64,000 bases of DNA from an uncultured Arsenicibacter sp. (GCF_945952095.1 NZ_CAMFHL010000008.1:11664-75663); one strand, 5' to 3'. Positions 1-9,682 are shown, numbered from the stretch's first letter. The notes: generated by a model from the letters alone, not told the origin. Translations and numbers: made by a program.

Positions 1-333
1 GCGGTTCATCGAAAAACGCAGGGCAGGCAGCACATAGTTAATCATGATCAGGCCCGACACAAACAGAATGGTTTTCACCACCGTCCAGCCGCCGAAGAGT
101 TGGGCCAGCAGCCGCCAGGTCACGTTTTTTTCAAACGGCAAACGGCGGTCCAGATACCTGTTGATCCGCAGATGAATGTACCAGATCAGGTTCAGCGCCA
201 GAAACGACGTCATGAACAGGATACTGTTCTTTGCCCAGGTGATCTCCGGAATGATCCACAGGCGCAGCAGAACCCCTAACAGCGCAAACCAGAGAAAGAC
301 AATCTGTATGTATTTTGTGCTCCTGAAACTCAT
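1..333 (-). CDS. N-terminal part of a membrane protein, probably LytS-like sensor histidine kinase (partial)
   Basis: An open frame starts with ATG at 333 and runs off the left edge (111 codons seen). It begins MSFRSTKYIQIVFLW and shows about three hydrophobic segments separated by short basic loops. A stretch reading RYLDRRLPFEKNVTWRLL between membrane segments is typical of the membrane part of Bacteroidota LytS/YesM-type kinases, which pair with LytTR regulators. The catalytic half is outside the window, so the kinase call is inference. It directly abuts the stop codon of the ABC ATPase gene upstream and probably belongs to the same operon. Confidence 0.55.
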   Translation of the reverse strand, partial: MSFRSTKYIQIVFLWFALLGVLLRLWIIPEITWAKNSILFMTSFLALNLIWYIHLRINRYLDRRLPFEKNVTWRLLAQLFGGWTVVKTILFVSGLIMINYVLPALRFSMNR

Positions 334-1008
334 CTATTGCCTGATAATCATGCCATCGCTCATTTCAATCACCCGGTCGCAGCCGGCGGCAAAGTCCGGA
401 TCATGCGTTACGGCGATAATCGTCTGCCCCATACCGGCCAGCTCCTTAAAGATATGAAATACATTTTCGGTATTCGCACGGTCCAGGTTACCGGTTGGTT
501 CGTCGCCCATGATAATGGTCGGGTCGTTGATCATGGCTCGGGCAATGGCCACGCGCTGCTGCTGCCCGCCAGACAGCTTACTCGCCGGTTTGCGGGCAAA
601 GTCGGCCATGCCGATCAGTCGGAGCTTTTCCATCGCCCGTTCCTCCACTTCCTTTTCGCTGTAACGGCCTAGTTTCAGGCCCGGCAGCATTACGTTTTGC
701 AGGGCGCTGAATTCGGGCAGCAGAAAGTGAAACTGAAAAACAAAGCCCAGATGTTCGTTGCGGAAGTGCGACAGATAATCCTGGCTACGGCCCGTCAGCG
801 GGGTTTCTGCCATTTCAATGGCACCTTCGTATTCCGTATCCATCGTCGATAACAGGTACAGCAACGTTGATTTGCCGCAACCCGACTTACCGATTATCGA
901 CAGAAACTCGCCTTTTTTCACGTCAAAGGTCACGTCTTTCAGCACCTGAAATTTCTCAGGGTCGTAAAAGTACTTGTTGAGGTGGACGGCTTTTAATACT
1001 GTTTCCAT
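334..1008 (-). CDS. ABC transporter ATP-binding protein, LolD/MacB type
   Basis: This 224-residue ATPase would power the adjacent FtsX/MacB-like permease. All nucleotide-binding motifs are intact: Walker A GKSGCGKST (residues 40-48), signature LSGGQQQR (145-152), Walker B TIIMGDEP (165-171) and the switch His in THD (202). Length fits a stand-alone LolD/MacB-family ATPase. It starts 7 nt after the permease stop and is followed at once by the sensor-like gene. With the permease, HlyD-like and TolC-like genes it makes a tripartite export operon. The substrate cannot be read from sequence. Confidence 0.93.
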   Translation of the reverse strand: METVLKAVHLNKYFYDPEKFQVLKDVTFDVKKGEFLSIIGKSGCGKSTLLYLLSTMDTEYEGAIEMAETPLTGRSQDYLSHFRNEHLGFVFQFHFLLPEFSALQNVMLPGLKLGRYSEKEVEERAMEKLRLIGMADFARKPASKLSGGQQQRVAIARAMINDPTIIMGDEPTGNLDRANTENVFHIFKELAGMGQTIIAVTHDPDFAAGCDRVIEMSDGMIIRQ

Positions 1009-1014
1009 GTTTTT

Positions 1015-2265
1015 TTACCCGCGTAAAATGGCAACCGGATCAACTTTTGAGGCCTTGCGCGACGGGAAAAATCCCGCCAGAACAGTAGTCGTCACGCCGA
1101 AGCCCAGTCCCATGAGGTAGTATTTGGCGGCAAAAATGACCGGGAATGTTTTCAGGCTCAGCACATCACCGGCATCAAACGGCATAATCGACAGCATATA
1201 GCTCAGCCCGAAGCCAATCAGCAGACCAAGGATTCCCCCCGAAATACCGATGAAAATGGCCTGTAACAGAAAAATGGCGACAATGTCTTTCCCGTCGAAA
1301 CCGGTGGCTTTCAGAATCGCAATATCCTTGATCTTGTTCATCACGGTCATGTTCATGATGTTGTAAATCCCGAAACCGGCCACAACCAGCAGCGTAAAAG
1401 ACACGACAAACGTCATGACATTCCGGATGTTTTCGCCGGCCAGAATCGCCTGATTGGCCGTTGCCCAGTCTTCGGTATGGTAGCCGTATGTGGCATACAG
1501 TCGTTTCCCGAATGGAATGGCCTGCAATGGGTCGTTCATCTTGATGTGAATATCAGTGATATAGCCGGGGTCCTTTTGCAGCATTTCCTGCACGGTCGAG
1601 ATATTGGCGTAACTCTTGATGTTATCGACCGTCCCGATACCGAAGCTGAACGTCCCGACCACCCGCAGAATCCGGTTGGTACCCAGCGGTGTCGTCACAC
1701 TTACCTTATCACCGACCCGTACGTTCAGCTTCCGGGCAAGGGTAGCGCCCATGATCAACCCGTCAGGATTGCTCTGTAATGTCCGCAAACTGCCCGATTT
1801 CAGCCGGGAATTGAGGTTATACAACCGGTTTTCACGCTCGATATCAACTCCCGCCACCGTTCCGGAAATCTGGATCGGACCGTTATTGAAAAACACCTGG
1901 GTCGATAGCTGGAAAGAGACACCCAGCACACCGGCCTCTTTCTCAATGCGTTCAGCAATGGTGATGCCGTTTTTCAGCCGCGACAACTCATCCTTAGGCT
2001 TCTGGTGGTAAACTACGTTGAACCCTTTAGGATTCAGCTCATCAATCAGGCCCGGCCGCTGTGTATTAACCTCGTTATACATCCGGACGTGCGGACTAGC
2101 ATCGAGTGCCGAATCTTCCAGAAACTGATTTACGCCCTGCATGAACGAAATCATAGTGATAAACATGGCAATCCCGAACGTAACGCCCAGCATCGCCACC
2201 AGTGTCTGCTTTTTCTTGGCCAGCAAATGCGTCTTCGCAATCTCCGCCGCAATGTGTAGGTTCAT
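1015..2265 (-). CDS. ABC transporter permease, FtsX/MacB family
   Basis: A 416-residue inner-membrane permease with the MacB/LolC layout: one N-terminal membrane helix (about residues 22-44, MLGVTFGIAMFITMISF), a large periplasmic MacB_PCD-like domain (about 45-270), then three helices in the C-terminal FtsX domain (about 285-410). The C-terminus SRKASKVDPVAILRG is the classical end of this family. It lies between the HlyD-like gene and the ATPase gene. A GA/CT-rich inverted repeat fills the 150-nt gap in front of it. The likely role is mechanotransmission-driven efflux or lipoprotein handling; which one is not decidable here. Confidence 0.9.
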   Translation of the reverse strand: MNLHIAAEIAKTHLLAKKKQTLVAMLGVTFGIAMFITMISFMQGVNQFLEDSALDASPHVRMYNEVNTQRPGLIDELNPKGFNVVYHQKPKDELSRLKNGITIAERIEKEAGVLGVSFQLSTQVFFNNGPIQISGTVAGVDIERENRLYNLNSRLKSGSLRTLQSNPDGLIMGATLARKLNVRVGDKVSVTTPLGTNRILRVVGTFSFGIGTVDNIKSYANISTVQEMLQKDPGYITDIHIKMNDPLQAIPFGKRLYATYGYHTEDWATANQAILAGENIRNVMTFVVSFTLLVVAGFGIYNIMNMTVMNKIKDIAILKATGFDGKDIVAIFLLQAIFIGISGGILGLLIGFGLSYMLSIMPFDAGDVLSLKTFPVIFAAKYYLMGLGFGVTTTVLAGFFPSRKASKVDPVAILRG

Positions 2266-2270
2266 TTTTT

Positions 2271-2430
2271 AAAGAGCGAAAGAGTGAATGAGTGAAAGAG
2301 TGTGTTGCCAGCACAAAAACATGAAAGAATATGCTGTACGGGCAAGATGACTACAGTAGTCACTGAACATAGTAATTTTCCAGTCTATTAGCGCCACGGC
2401 GGTTCGCTCTTTCACTCTTTCATTCTTTCA
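2271..2430. repeat. GA/CT-rich inverted repeat element, copy 1
   Basis: A GA-rich arm (2271-2302, iterated AAAGAGTGAATG-like units) and a CT-rich arm (2405-2430) are near reverse complements around a loop of about 100 nt. The CT arm overlaps the end of the HlyD-like gene, so its last codons and stop (Lys-Glu-stop) lie inside the repeat. The same element occurs at 34544-34681, again between two minus-strand operon genes. Confidence 0.7.
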
Positions 2431-3553
2431 CAATTAATTTCGTCTCCTTCGTCAGTCCCCCCTTTACCTCGACAAGATCAAAGTTTTCGGCGCCTTTTTG
2501 GAAGCGAACCTTCTTTTGCTCCTTGCCTTCTTCGACCCAGACACTGTCGTTACCGAATACATAGGATTTCGGGATGGTCAGCACCTTCCGGTTCCGGCTG
2601 ATAATGATGTTGGCTTCCAGAGTCAGGCCGTAGTAAGAGGCAGGGCGTTCGCCGGTAAACTCCGCATCGACGCGAAATGACTGATCGGCACGGTTGAGCT
2701 TCGGATAAATTTTACTGATCCGTGCCTTAAAGAATTTGTCAGGATAGACATCGGTTTTGATCATCACCTCCTGCCCCACCCGGATCCGGCTGAAATCGCT
2801 TTCATCAACGGCCAACTGCGCATACAGGTTATCACCACTCCCGACCAGCGCCAGCGGATCGCCGGGACGCACAACTTCGCCGGGGTCTTTGTAGACGTCA
2901 TACACCTTACCGCTTACGAAACTCTGTACCTGCGTATTCCGGCCCGCCTCCTGCGATGCCACCAGCTGACTCCGGTTATTGTCTACCTCTACTTTCAGCT
3001 GGTTACGGGTTCGTTGTAATGTATTCAGCTGCGCCCGCAGGTTGTTTTTCGACACGGTAAAGTTCAGTTCCGAGCGCTCCACCTCGACCCGCGATGTGGC
3101 GTTCTGTGCGTACAGATCGCGGAAGCGTACGTAGTTCACCGAGTCGTTCTGCAGGCGGGTGCGGGCGTTACGGACCTGTGCTTCCAGCTCTGCCAGTACC
3201 GGTGAACCGGCATCCAGATTGGCCTGAGACTGCCGCAACACACTCGACGCCGCCTGCTGACGGGCAGCGGCCGATGCATTTTCGAGCGTAAATAAGAGCT
3301 GTCCTTTATGCACCGAATCGCCTTCGTTGATAAGCCGCTGCTCAATAATACCCTGAGCATCTGCCGTAACGGTATACTCGCCGCGGGGCAGCACCGAACC
3401 GGATGCATAGACAGCTTCTGTTAAATCCTGATAGGTTGGCGACGTTCCTTCCGGCCCTTTTTTACAGGAAACCGAAAGGAGCATAAGCGCCGGAACAAGA
3501 AAGGCGGTACTACCGGCTGGCAGCAGACGGCCGGTCAGACGTTTACTTTCCAT
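2420..3553 (-). CDS. HlyD/AcrA-family membrane fusion protein (efflux adaptor)
   Basis: Periplasmic adaptor of the tripartite exporter, about 377 residues from the chosen start. The ATG at 3553 is preferred over an upstream start at 3664 because the latter would lie far inside the TolC gene. From 3553 the protein begins MESKRLTG and has a hydrophobic segment ending SVSC (Cys 30), suggesting a lipoprotein. A biotinyl-lipoyl-like region (EYTVTADAQGIIEQRLINEGD), a coiled-coil hairpin rich in Gln and Arg, and a beta-barrel region follow. It overlaps the TolC gene by 11 nt. Confidence 0.88.
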   Translation of the reverse strand: MESKRLTGRLLPAGSTAFLVPALMLLSVSCKKGPEGTSPTYQDLTEAVYASGSVLPRGEYTVTADAQGIIEQRLINEGDSVHKGQLLFTLENASAAARQQAASSVLRQSQANLDAGSPVLAELEAQVRNARTRLQNDSVNYVRFRDLYAQNATSRVEVERSELNFTVSKNNLRAQLNTLQRTRNQLKVEVDNNRSQLVASQEAGRNTQVQSFVSGKVYDVYKDPGEVVRPGDPLALVGSGDNLYAQLAVDESDFSRIRVGQEVMIKTDVYPDKFFKARISKIYPKLNRADQSFRVDAEFTGERPASYYGLTLEANIIISRNRKVLTIPKSYVFGNDSVWVEEGKEQKKVRFQKGAENFDLVEVKGGLTKETKLIVKE

Positions 3554-4853
3554 GGCGAATCTGTAGAATGGTCTGATTGATAAATGCGTTTGAGACGTTG
3601 GTGAGGTACCGGTTCTGTGCCGCCAGGGCATCGTTAAAAACACTGAGGTACTGATCGTACGCAAACAGCCCGGACCGGTATTTCACGAGTGCAATCTGCA
3701 CATTCTGCTGGCTGAGTTCGTAATTTTGCCGGTTCAGGTCAAGGGATCGGACAGCCTGTCGGTAGGTGTTCTGTACATCGGTCTGATCAAGATCCTGTTT
3801 AATCTGCTCGTAAGCCAGTTCGGCCTCAGCCAGCTTTATCCGCATCCGGGCCCGTCCGATGTTGCTGTCGCGCAACCCGCCCGAATACAGCGGCAGATTA
3901 AACTGGAGCCCCGCTACCCCGACTGCATACCAGGGCTGATTCAGGTTAAAAAAATCAAACTGCTTGCGCTGTGCCTGTTCGGCAAACCGCCCGTAGGCCG
4001 ACAGTGTTGGCCACCGCAGGGCTTTTTCGCGGTCGAGTTGTAACCGGTAAAATGTCAGCTGTGATTCTTTGAGCACAACCTGAGGCCGCTTCTGACCCAT
4101 ACCAGCCCCGGGAACAACAGGCGTTGCCAACGGTTGCAACAAGCTTTCGGTTAAGGCCAGACTATCCGATAGGGCAAGTCCCAGCAGCACCTTGAGCTGA
4201 TTCAGGTTGCGGGCAAACGCCAGTTCGTTTTGCTGCAGCACATCGGCGGTTGTCAGCTGCACGGAGCGGATGCGGTTGTATTCGAGGGGTTCAATCAGGC
4301 CCTTATCGAGCCGGTCGCGGGCAATCTGCATCAGTGTATCGGCACTGGACAGGTTACGGCCCGTGATCTGAATCGCGGCGCGGGCCAGCAGTGTGGCATG
4401 ATACACCCGTGCGGTCTGGGTGGAAACCTCATCCTGCAATACCAGATTCTGATCGTCCAGGATTTTGAGGTTCTGATCCGTAATAGCCAGGTCAACGCGG
4501 GTTGGCCGGTTCAGGAGCGGCATCGTGACCTCGGCTGTCGGGGTAAATACATACGGTACCCCAAACTGAATTTTCTGAAACTCGCCTGGCTTTCCGCCCA
4601 AAAATTCGGCAGGCAGCAGCTGCGTCGGCAAGGCATAGTTATAATCGAAGTTGGCATATACCCGCGCCTGTGGCAGTCGCGCGGCACGGGCAACGTCTTT
4701 TTGCTGCGCCTGTAACTGCCGGTTCTGCAGTGCATTCCGTACGTCCGGATTCCGGTTCCGGGCCAGCTCCAGCGCCTCCTGCACCGAAGCGACAACGGTT
4801 TGCCCCTGCGCCGACAGGCTACACAAGAGGCAAAATGTCAGTAATCGAACCAT
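3543..4853 (-). CDS. TolC-family outer membrane efflux protein
   Basis: A 436-residue outer-membrane channel with an N-terminal signal peptide (MVRLLTFCLLCSLSAQGQ) and two long helical halves typical of OEP/TolC proteins. The beginning VASVQEALELARNRNPDVRNA is the usual first helix, and the C-terminal half repeats the pattern (ALVKYRSGLFAYDQYLSVF). It is the first gene of the exporter operon and overlaps the HlyD-like gene, which supports co-translation. It would form the trans-envelope channel for the MacB-like pump. Confidence 0.9.
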   Translation of the reverse strand: MVRLLTFCLLCSLSAQGQTVVASVQEALELARNRNPDVRNALQNRQLQAQQKDVARAARLPQARVYANFDYNYALPTQLLPAEFLGGKPGEFQKIQFGVPYVFTPTAEVTMPLLNRPTRVDLAITDQNLKILDDQNLVLQDEVSTQTARVYHATLLARAAIQITGRNLSSADTLMQIARDRLDKGLIEPLEYNRIRSVQLTTADVLQQNELAFARNLNQLKVLLGLALSDSLALTESLLQPLATPVVPGAGMGQKRPQVVLKESQLTFYRLQLDREKALRWPTLSAYGRFAEQAQRKQFDFFNLNQPWYAVGVAGLQFNLPLYSGGLRDSNIGRARMRIKLAEAELAYEQIKQDLDQTDVQNTYRQAVRSLDLNRQNYELSQQNVQIALVKYRSGLFAYDQYLSVFNDALAAQNRYLTNVSNAFINQTILQIRHGK

Positions 4854-4980
4854 CTTTCGTCAGTAGCTGATTGAATGGCTCAAAACAACAAGCCACCGCG
4901 CATTTCCCTGCTGACGAATCTCATAAAGCAGACAAAAAACAGTCCGAAACCGACGTGACTCCGCTTAAAGTTTTTTATGG

Positions 4981-7900
4981 CTACTGTACACCCGGCTGCT
5001 TGTAGGGCAACACCATATGAAAGGACGCCCCTTCGCCCTCAACCGATTCAGCATGGATTTCGCCCTGGTGATTCATCACAATCCGGTGGCAGAGCGCCAG
5101 CCCGATACCGGTTCCTTCATACTGCTGTTTGCCGTGCAGCCGCTGGAAGAGCCCGAAAATCTGTTGCGCATAGGCCGGATTAAAGCCAATGCCATTATCG
5201 GTCACCGAAATCCGGCAATGCTCATTACCCTGAAACAGAAACGGATAGTCTGCCTGTTCGGCCGCCGTGAGCGTTACCATACTGATTTTCACTACGGGCG
5301 GTACCGACGGTTTTGCAAACTTGAGCGCATTGCCGATCAGGTTATAAAACAGCTGGTACATCTGCAACGGTATAGCCTCAACCGGACTAAGTTCACTGAC
5401 CTCAATCACTCCCTGTTTACGGCTGATTAACAGCTCCAGGTCTTTCTGAACCTCACGGATCACCTGGTCAAGATCAACCTGTTCATACGTACCCACCTGT
5501 AACTGACTCGTCCGCGAAAACTCCAGAATATTTCTGATCAGCAGCGACATACGACTGGCGGAAGACTGCATCCGGCCCAGTATCTGCAATCCGCGGCTGT
5601 CCAGTGCGCTGCCGTACTCTTCTTCCAGAATACTGCCGAAGGCCTGTACTTTCCGGAGTGGCTCCTGCAAATCGTGGGAGGCAATGTAGGCAAAACGCTC
5701 CAGCTCCTGGTTGGTTTGCTGCAACGATGCGTTAAGCTTCCGCAGCTCTCTGGTCCGCAGATCCACCTGCCGTTCCAGCTCCTGCTCCGTCATCTTACGG
5801 GCGGTAATATCCTGTGCCGTTCCGCGCAGCAACACCGGCTCGCCCTCGGCATTGAGCGTCACCCTGCCCTGTGCACTGATAATCCGTTTCCGGCCGGTAA
5901 TCAGGTTCCGGATCGTGTATTCTTCCTCATACTTGCCATCCGGGCCGATCCGGAACGCCCGGGTGGCCGATTTAATCAGCCGCTCCCGGTCCAGTACGTC
6001 AACCGCCTGCTCGATGGCCGCCAGGGGTGCATAGTTTCCGGGCAGTCCGTACCAGTCGACCATACGGTCTGAGAAGTAGAGTGTATGGGTTTTCGCATCC
6101 ATCCACCACGTTCCCAGTTCAGCCAGCTCGATGGCTCCCCGAAGCACTTCCTCTGCCTCAGCAATCTTCTGCCGCGCCCGGACACGGCTGGTAATATCCA
6201 CGGCCATCACCAGAATGGCATAGATGTATCCCTGTTCGTCGGGCAATGGCTTATAGGTCACATTGACGTAGCCGGTATGCCCTTTGCCATCCCGTACCTG
6301 TTCGAGTTTCTGCTCCTCAATATGAACGACTTCGCCCGATGCATAGGCCCTGGCCAATGTCGAAAACAGGTCCTGATGGGTATCCACCGGCAAATAGCCG
6401 CTCAGCTTCTGACCTGTCACATCGTCCGGCAGCTGCCACATAGCCAGCAGTTTTTCGTTAGCCGACTCCACCACAAACGCCTCGCCCCGTAACAGGCCGA
6501 TAGCCACCGGGGCCTGTGCGATCATGTCACGGAACCGGCGTTCGCTTTCCAGAATGCTTTTTTGTGCCGCCTTTTCCGGTCGCAGATCCCGCACCACCGA
6601 TGCCCGCCCAATGGGTTTCCCCGTTACCGGGTCGGTGATAACCAGCATGGTTCCGTGTACCGGAATGGCCTCGCCCGTTTTAAAATGACGGTACAGTACC
6701 TCCCCCGACCAGCGGTTAGTTGCCAGCAGGCTCGGTGCGATCTGCGGAATCACCCGGTCAATTTCTTCCGGCATCAGGTAATCAATATTCCGGCGTCTGG
6801 CCTCCTCCGGGCTATCGAGGCCGACCATCCGCTGCCCGGCCGCGTTCAGGTACGTCACCTGCCCGTTCCAGTCCGACAGCACAATGAAGTCCGAGCTGTT
6901 TTCGACCAGAAACAGCAGTTTGCGCTGCTCTTCGCTTTGCTTTTTCTCCCCGGTGATGTCACGCAGAATCGAGAAAATGCTGTCCAGTTCGCCGGTATCG
7001 GTATAGATCAGGGTAACATGGTGGTTGATCCAGATCATTTCCCCGCTTTTACGGATATACCGGCTATCGATGGTAAAAGAACCGGCCTTCTGTTCAATTT
7101 TCTCCCTGAACAAGGCATTCTTCCGCGCAGCATCATCAGGATGGTTCAGGTCGGCATAACTGCCTTCATAAAGTTCTTCGGCAGTATAGCCCGTCATCCG
7201 GCAATACCCTTTATTGACCAGCAGAAATTTGCCCTGCGGGTCGCCGATCACTACGCCCACATCGGCATGGTCAAAGGCAACCTGGAACCGTTCTTCCACG
7301 CTTTTCAGGGCCGCCTCCCTGCGTTTTTCTTCCGTAATATCGGCGGACATGCCGGTGAAATAATGCGCCTGACCGGCAGTATTAAAGTATGCCCGGCCAA
7401 TCAGCCGGATCCAGCGCATCTTTCCGTCAACGGGGCTGGTGAGCCGGAACTCAATGACAGCGGGTTTATTCAGACTGGACCGGGGCGTCCGGGCCATGGC
7501 ATCATAAATCGGTGCCCGGTCGTCGGCGTGAATCCAGTTCAGCATTTCCGTGAGTTTAGGCGACCGGTCGGGCCAGTGGTAAATGGCCTGGCAGCGCTCG
7601 TCAAGCTCCATGCGGTCTTCCAGCGCATAGACGCTCCACACGCCCATCCCCGACGCTTCAATGGCCATATTGGCCCGCCGGATGCTGTTATCCCGATCCT
7701 GTTGCAGGCGCAGGTGGTCGGTTATATCCTGCATGGCCCCGACCATCCGGACCGGTTTTCCACCACGCCGGATCACATACCCCCGATCCTGAATATACGC
7801 ATACGTGCCATCAGCCTTCCGGAAGCGGTATTCATCGCTCCATTGGGTATCGCCGCGGCTGATGGCTTTTTTCAGGTGAGCCACCACCTGTTTTTTATCG

Positions 7901-8115
7901 TCCGGGTGAATATAGTCTGACCACGAGTCAATGGGCTTAGGCGACTCATAGTCTGTATAGCCCAGCAGCGTCTGATACGCTTCATTCCAGAAAATCACAT
8001 CCTGCACCAGGTCCCAGTCCCAGATCACATCATGGGAGGCCTTTGTCAGTAAGTCAAAGCGCTCATTAGCAATGGTTAAGTCATCGAGGAAACGTTGAGC
8101 TCCAGTCGTATGCAT
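4981..8115 (-). CDS. Multi-PAS-domain sensor histidine kinase
   Basis: A large cytoplasmic sensor kinase of 1044 residues from the ATG at 8115 (a start at 8148 would add 11). No membrane segment is seen. About six successive PAS/PAC modules fill the first 780 residues (e.g. VIWDWDLVQDVIFWNEAYQ and repeated ITEEKRR/ITARKMT linkers). The kinase core follows: H-box ASHDLQEPLR (phospho-acceptor His about residue 814), N-box NLIGNALKF, G1 box VTDNGIGF and G2 box GTGIGLAL. This is an HWE-unlike, phytochrome-kinase-like HisKA. No response regulator lies next to it, so it is an orphan. The signal is unknown, though PAS stacks often sense redox state or small ligands. Confidence 0.93.
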   Translation of the reverse strand: MHTTGAQRFLDDLTIANERFDLLTKASHDVIWDWDLVQDVIFWNEAYQTLLGYTDYESPKPIDSWSDYIHPDDKKQVVAHLKKAISRGDTQWSDEYRFRKADGTYAYIQDRGYVIRRGGKPVRMVGAMQDITDHLRLQQDRDNSIRRANMAIEASGMGVWSVYALEDRMELDERCQAIYHWPDRSPKLTEMLNWIHADDRAPIYDAMARTPRSSLNKPAVIEFRLTSPVDGKMRWIRLIGRAYFNTAGQAHYFTGMSADITEEKRREAALKSVEERFQVAFDHADVGVVIGDPQGKFLLVNKGYCRMTGYTAEELYEGSYADLNHPDDAARKNALFREKIEQKAGSFTIDSRYIRKSGEMIWINHHVTLIYTDTGELDSIFSILRDITGEKKQSEEQRKLLFLVENSSDFIVLSDWNGQVTYLNAAGQRMVGLDSPEEARRRNIDYLMPEEIDRVIPQIAPSLLATNRWSGEVLYRHFKTGEAIPVHGTMLVITDPVTGKPIGRASVVRDLRPEKAAQKSILESERRFRDMIAQAPVAIGLLRGEAFVVESANEKLLAMWQLPDDVTGQKLSGYLPVDTHQDLFSTLARAYASGEVVHIEEQKLEQVRDGKGHTGYVNVTYKPLPDEQGYIYAILVMAVDITSRVRARQKIAEAEEVLRGAIELAELGTWWMDAKTHTLYFSDRMVDWYGLPGNYAPLAAIEQAVDVLDRERLIKSATRAFRIGPDGKYEEEYTIRNLITGRKRIISAQGRVTLNAEGEPVLLRGTAQDITARKMTEQELERQVDLRTRELRKLNASLQQTNQELERFAYIASHDLQEPLRKVQAFGSILEEEYGSALDSRGLQILGRMQSSASRMSLLIRNILEFSRTSQLQVGTYEQVDLDQVIREVQKDLELLISRKQGVIEVSELSPVEAIPLQMYQLFYNLIGNALKFAKPSVPPVVKISMVTLTAAEQADYPFLFQGNEHCRISVTDNGIGFNPAYAQQIFGLFQRLHGKQQYEGTGIGLALCHRIVMNHQGEIHAESVEGEGASFHMVLPYKQPGVQ

Positions 8116-8245
8116 CGTACAATTGGGTAAGGACTTAAAAATAAGCAACCGCCCGGTTATTTCTCACGTTCAGGGAAGAATTTGTTTTGGCAGATGTCCG
8201 CCGTTAACCAGCCAACAACCGTCCCGAACGAAAGCAGCGCTTTTG

Positions 8246-8253
8246 TATATTTG
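8246..8253 (+). promoter_or_regulatory. Candidate -7 box for the PhzF-like gene
   Basis: TATATTTG matches the Bacteroidota -7 consensus TAnnTTTG. It lies 30 nt before the GTG at 8284 and supports that late start over an upstream ATG at 8182, which would be upstream of transcription. No clear -33 TTTG is seen. Confidence 0.45.
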
Positions 8254-8283
8254 GGAAATAACAGCCCTTTCAGAAACAGACCG

Positions 8284-9069
8284 GTGACATTTACGCTTTA
8301 TCAAATCGACGCATTTACCACCACCCTTTTCGGAGGAAATCCTGCTTGTGTGGTACCGCTTACCGACTGGTTATCAGACGATATACTATTGAAAATAGCC
8401 AAGGAAAATGCTGTCGCGGAAACTGCTTTTTTTGTCGATCAAGGTGAAAACGTGCATTTGCGGTGGTTTACCCCCGAAATAGAGATGGATTTGTGCGGTC
8501 ACGCCACACTGGCGGCCGCCCATGGTTTACGGACAATACTCGGGTACCCAAAGGAGGAAATCACGTTTAAAACGATAAGTGGTGATTTGATCGTCAGGAC
8601 CGAAAACGGGCTGTATAAAATGGATTTTCCGGCGAGGATGCCTGTTCCCGACCAGTTACCTGCAACCATCGCCAAATCATTAAGCCACCCACCCCGGGAG
8701 GTGTATAAAGCAAGAGACTACCTGTTAGTATATGACAGCGAAACAGCCATCCGGAACCTTACGATTGACCGGCACCTGTTTGATCAGATCAACCTTGATC
8801 CCGGCGGCGTCATTGTAACGGCTGTTGGCGATGCGTGTGATTTCGTTTCGCGTTTTTTTACGCCACAGGCTTCAATTTTAGAAGATCCTGTTACGGGTTC
8901 TGCGCATTGTTCCCTGATTCCGTTCTGGTCGGAACGGCTACACAAAAAAGAACTATACGCACAGCAGCTATCCGAACGGATGGGCCACCTGTACTGTAAA
9001 GACCTTGGCGACCGGGTCATCATCAGCGGACATGCCAAAACCTATTCGATCGGTAGCTTTTGGCTATAA
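8284..9069 (+). CDS. PhzF-family isomerase
   Basis: From GTG 8284 the product is 261 residues and begins VTFTLYQIDAFT, matching the usual PhzF start; an in-frame ATG at 8182 would add 34 residues of unlikely sequence. Family marks include GGNPACVVPL, the catalytic Glu in ENAVAETAFF, the DLCGHATLAAAH motif and the C-terminal DPVTGSAHCSLIPFW segment. PhzF proteins are diaminopimelate-epimerase-fold enzymes that isomerise or epimerise small acids. The substrate of this one is unknown. It is monocistronic and divergent from the PAS kinase gene. Confidence 0.88.
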   Translation: MTFTLYQIDAFTTTLFGGNPACVVPLTDWLSDDILLKIAKENAVAETAFFVDQGENVHLRWFTPEIEMDLCGHATLAAAHGLRTILGYPKEEITFKTISGDLIVRTENGLYKMDFPARMPVPDQLPATIAKSLSHPPREVYKARDYLLVYDSETAIRNLTIDRHLFDQINLDPGGVIVTAVGDACDFVSRFFTPQASILEDPVTGSAHCSLIPFWSERLHKKELYAQQLSERMGHLYCKDLGDRVIISGHAKTYSIGSFWL

Positions 9070-9190
9070 CAACCAAAGATATTTTCAAAAACCAATGCAA
9101 TCACTTCTTTGACATTATCACTTAAACAGATATGACTTGATAGTCACAAAACTTCAAAAACCACATAATATAAATACTTCATAAAGATAA

Positions 9191-9625
9191 ATGCTAAAGA
9201 AAGAGCAACTACAAGACATTATTGATCAATTTCCAGAAGAAACCCTAAAAGAGAAAGCATTTTTCGGGATTTATCACTATGGTAATAATACAGACGAAAG
9301 CTTTATTAAAGCAAACACAGAAGGGCTTCAATTATTTGCCCTTCAACTATTAAGGTCAACATTGGATATAGATTCAACTCCTTTAAGAGCTAATCAAAAC
9401 ACTATTTCATTAATTTACGATGAAGATTGGATAGATGAACATAGCGACACGCTCATTCAATACGTTCAACCAGTTTTTGAAAAGCCAGTACCAAAGATTA
9501 TCAAAAAGAACAATCCTTACTTTTCCGGCAAGTTAGTTGGATTAGTTTTTAGTCTTTTCGCATTACTCGTTGCTGTTTCATTACTTATTGGTGTTGTGAC
9601 ACTATTAAAGTGGTTACTGTGGTAA
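9191..9625 (+). CDS. Hypothetical protein with C-terminal membrane helix
   Basis: A 144-residue product I do not recognise. The first 115 residues are soluble and acidic (MLKKEQLQDIIDQFPEETL). A single strong hydrophobic helix (about residues 119-143, VGLVFSLFALLVAVSLLIGVV) ends the protein, suggesting tail anchoring. The gene and the 120 nt before it are clearly more AT-rich than the neighbours, a hint of recent acquisition. It ends inside a 26-bp perfect hairpin. Confidence 0.6.
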   Translation: MLKKEQLQDIIDQFPEETLKEKAFFGIYHYGNNTDESFIKANTEGLQLFALQLLRSTLDIDSTPLRANQNTISLIYDEDWIDEHSDTLIQYVQPVFEKPVPKIIKKNNPYFSGKLVGLVFSLFALLVAVSLLIGVVTLLKWLLW

Positions 9626-9682
9626 TAAGTGCTCTGTCGTTATTTATGTTTATACGAAATAACGACAGAGCACTTATTACCA
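9620..9682. terminator. Very long perfect hairpin, probable terminator
   Basis: The arms 9620-9645 and 9657-9682 pair perfectly over 26 bp around an 11-nt loop. The core is GTGCTCTGTCGTT and its complement. The stop codon of the small membrane protein gene lies in the left arm. No T-run follows, so it may act as a processing or mRNA-stability element or be a mobile palindrome rather than a simple terminator. Confidence 0.6.

Noticed and set aside
6562..7920. Long plus-strand frame of 452 codons
   Set aside because: It lies wholly antisense to the PAS kinase gene, has no family-like motif, and its composition (Pro, His, Arg, Gln rich) is that of a shadow frame.
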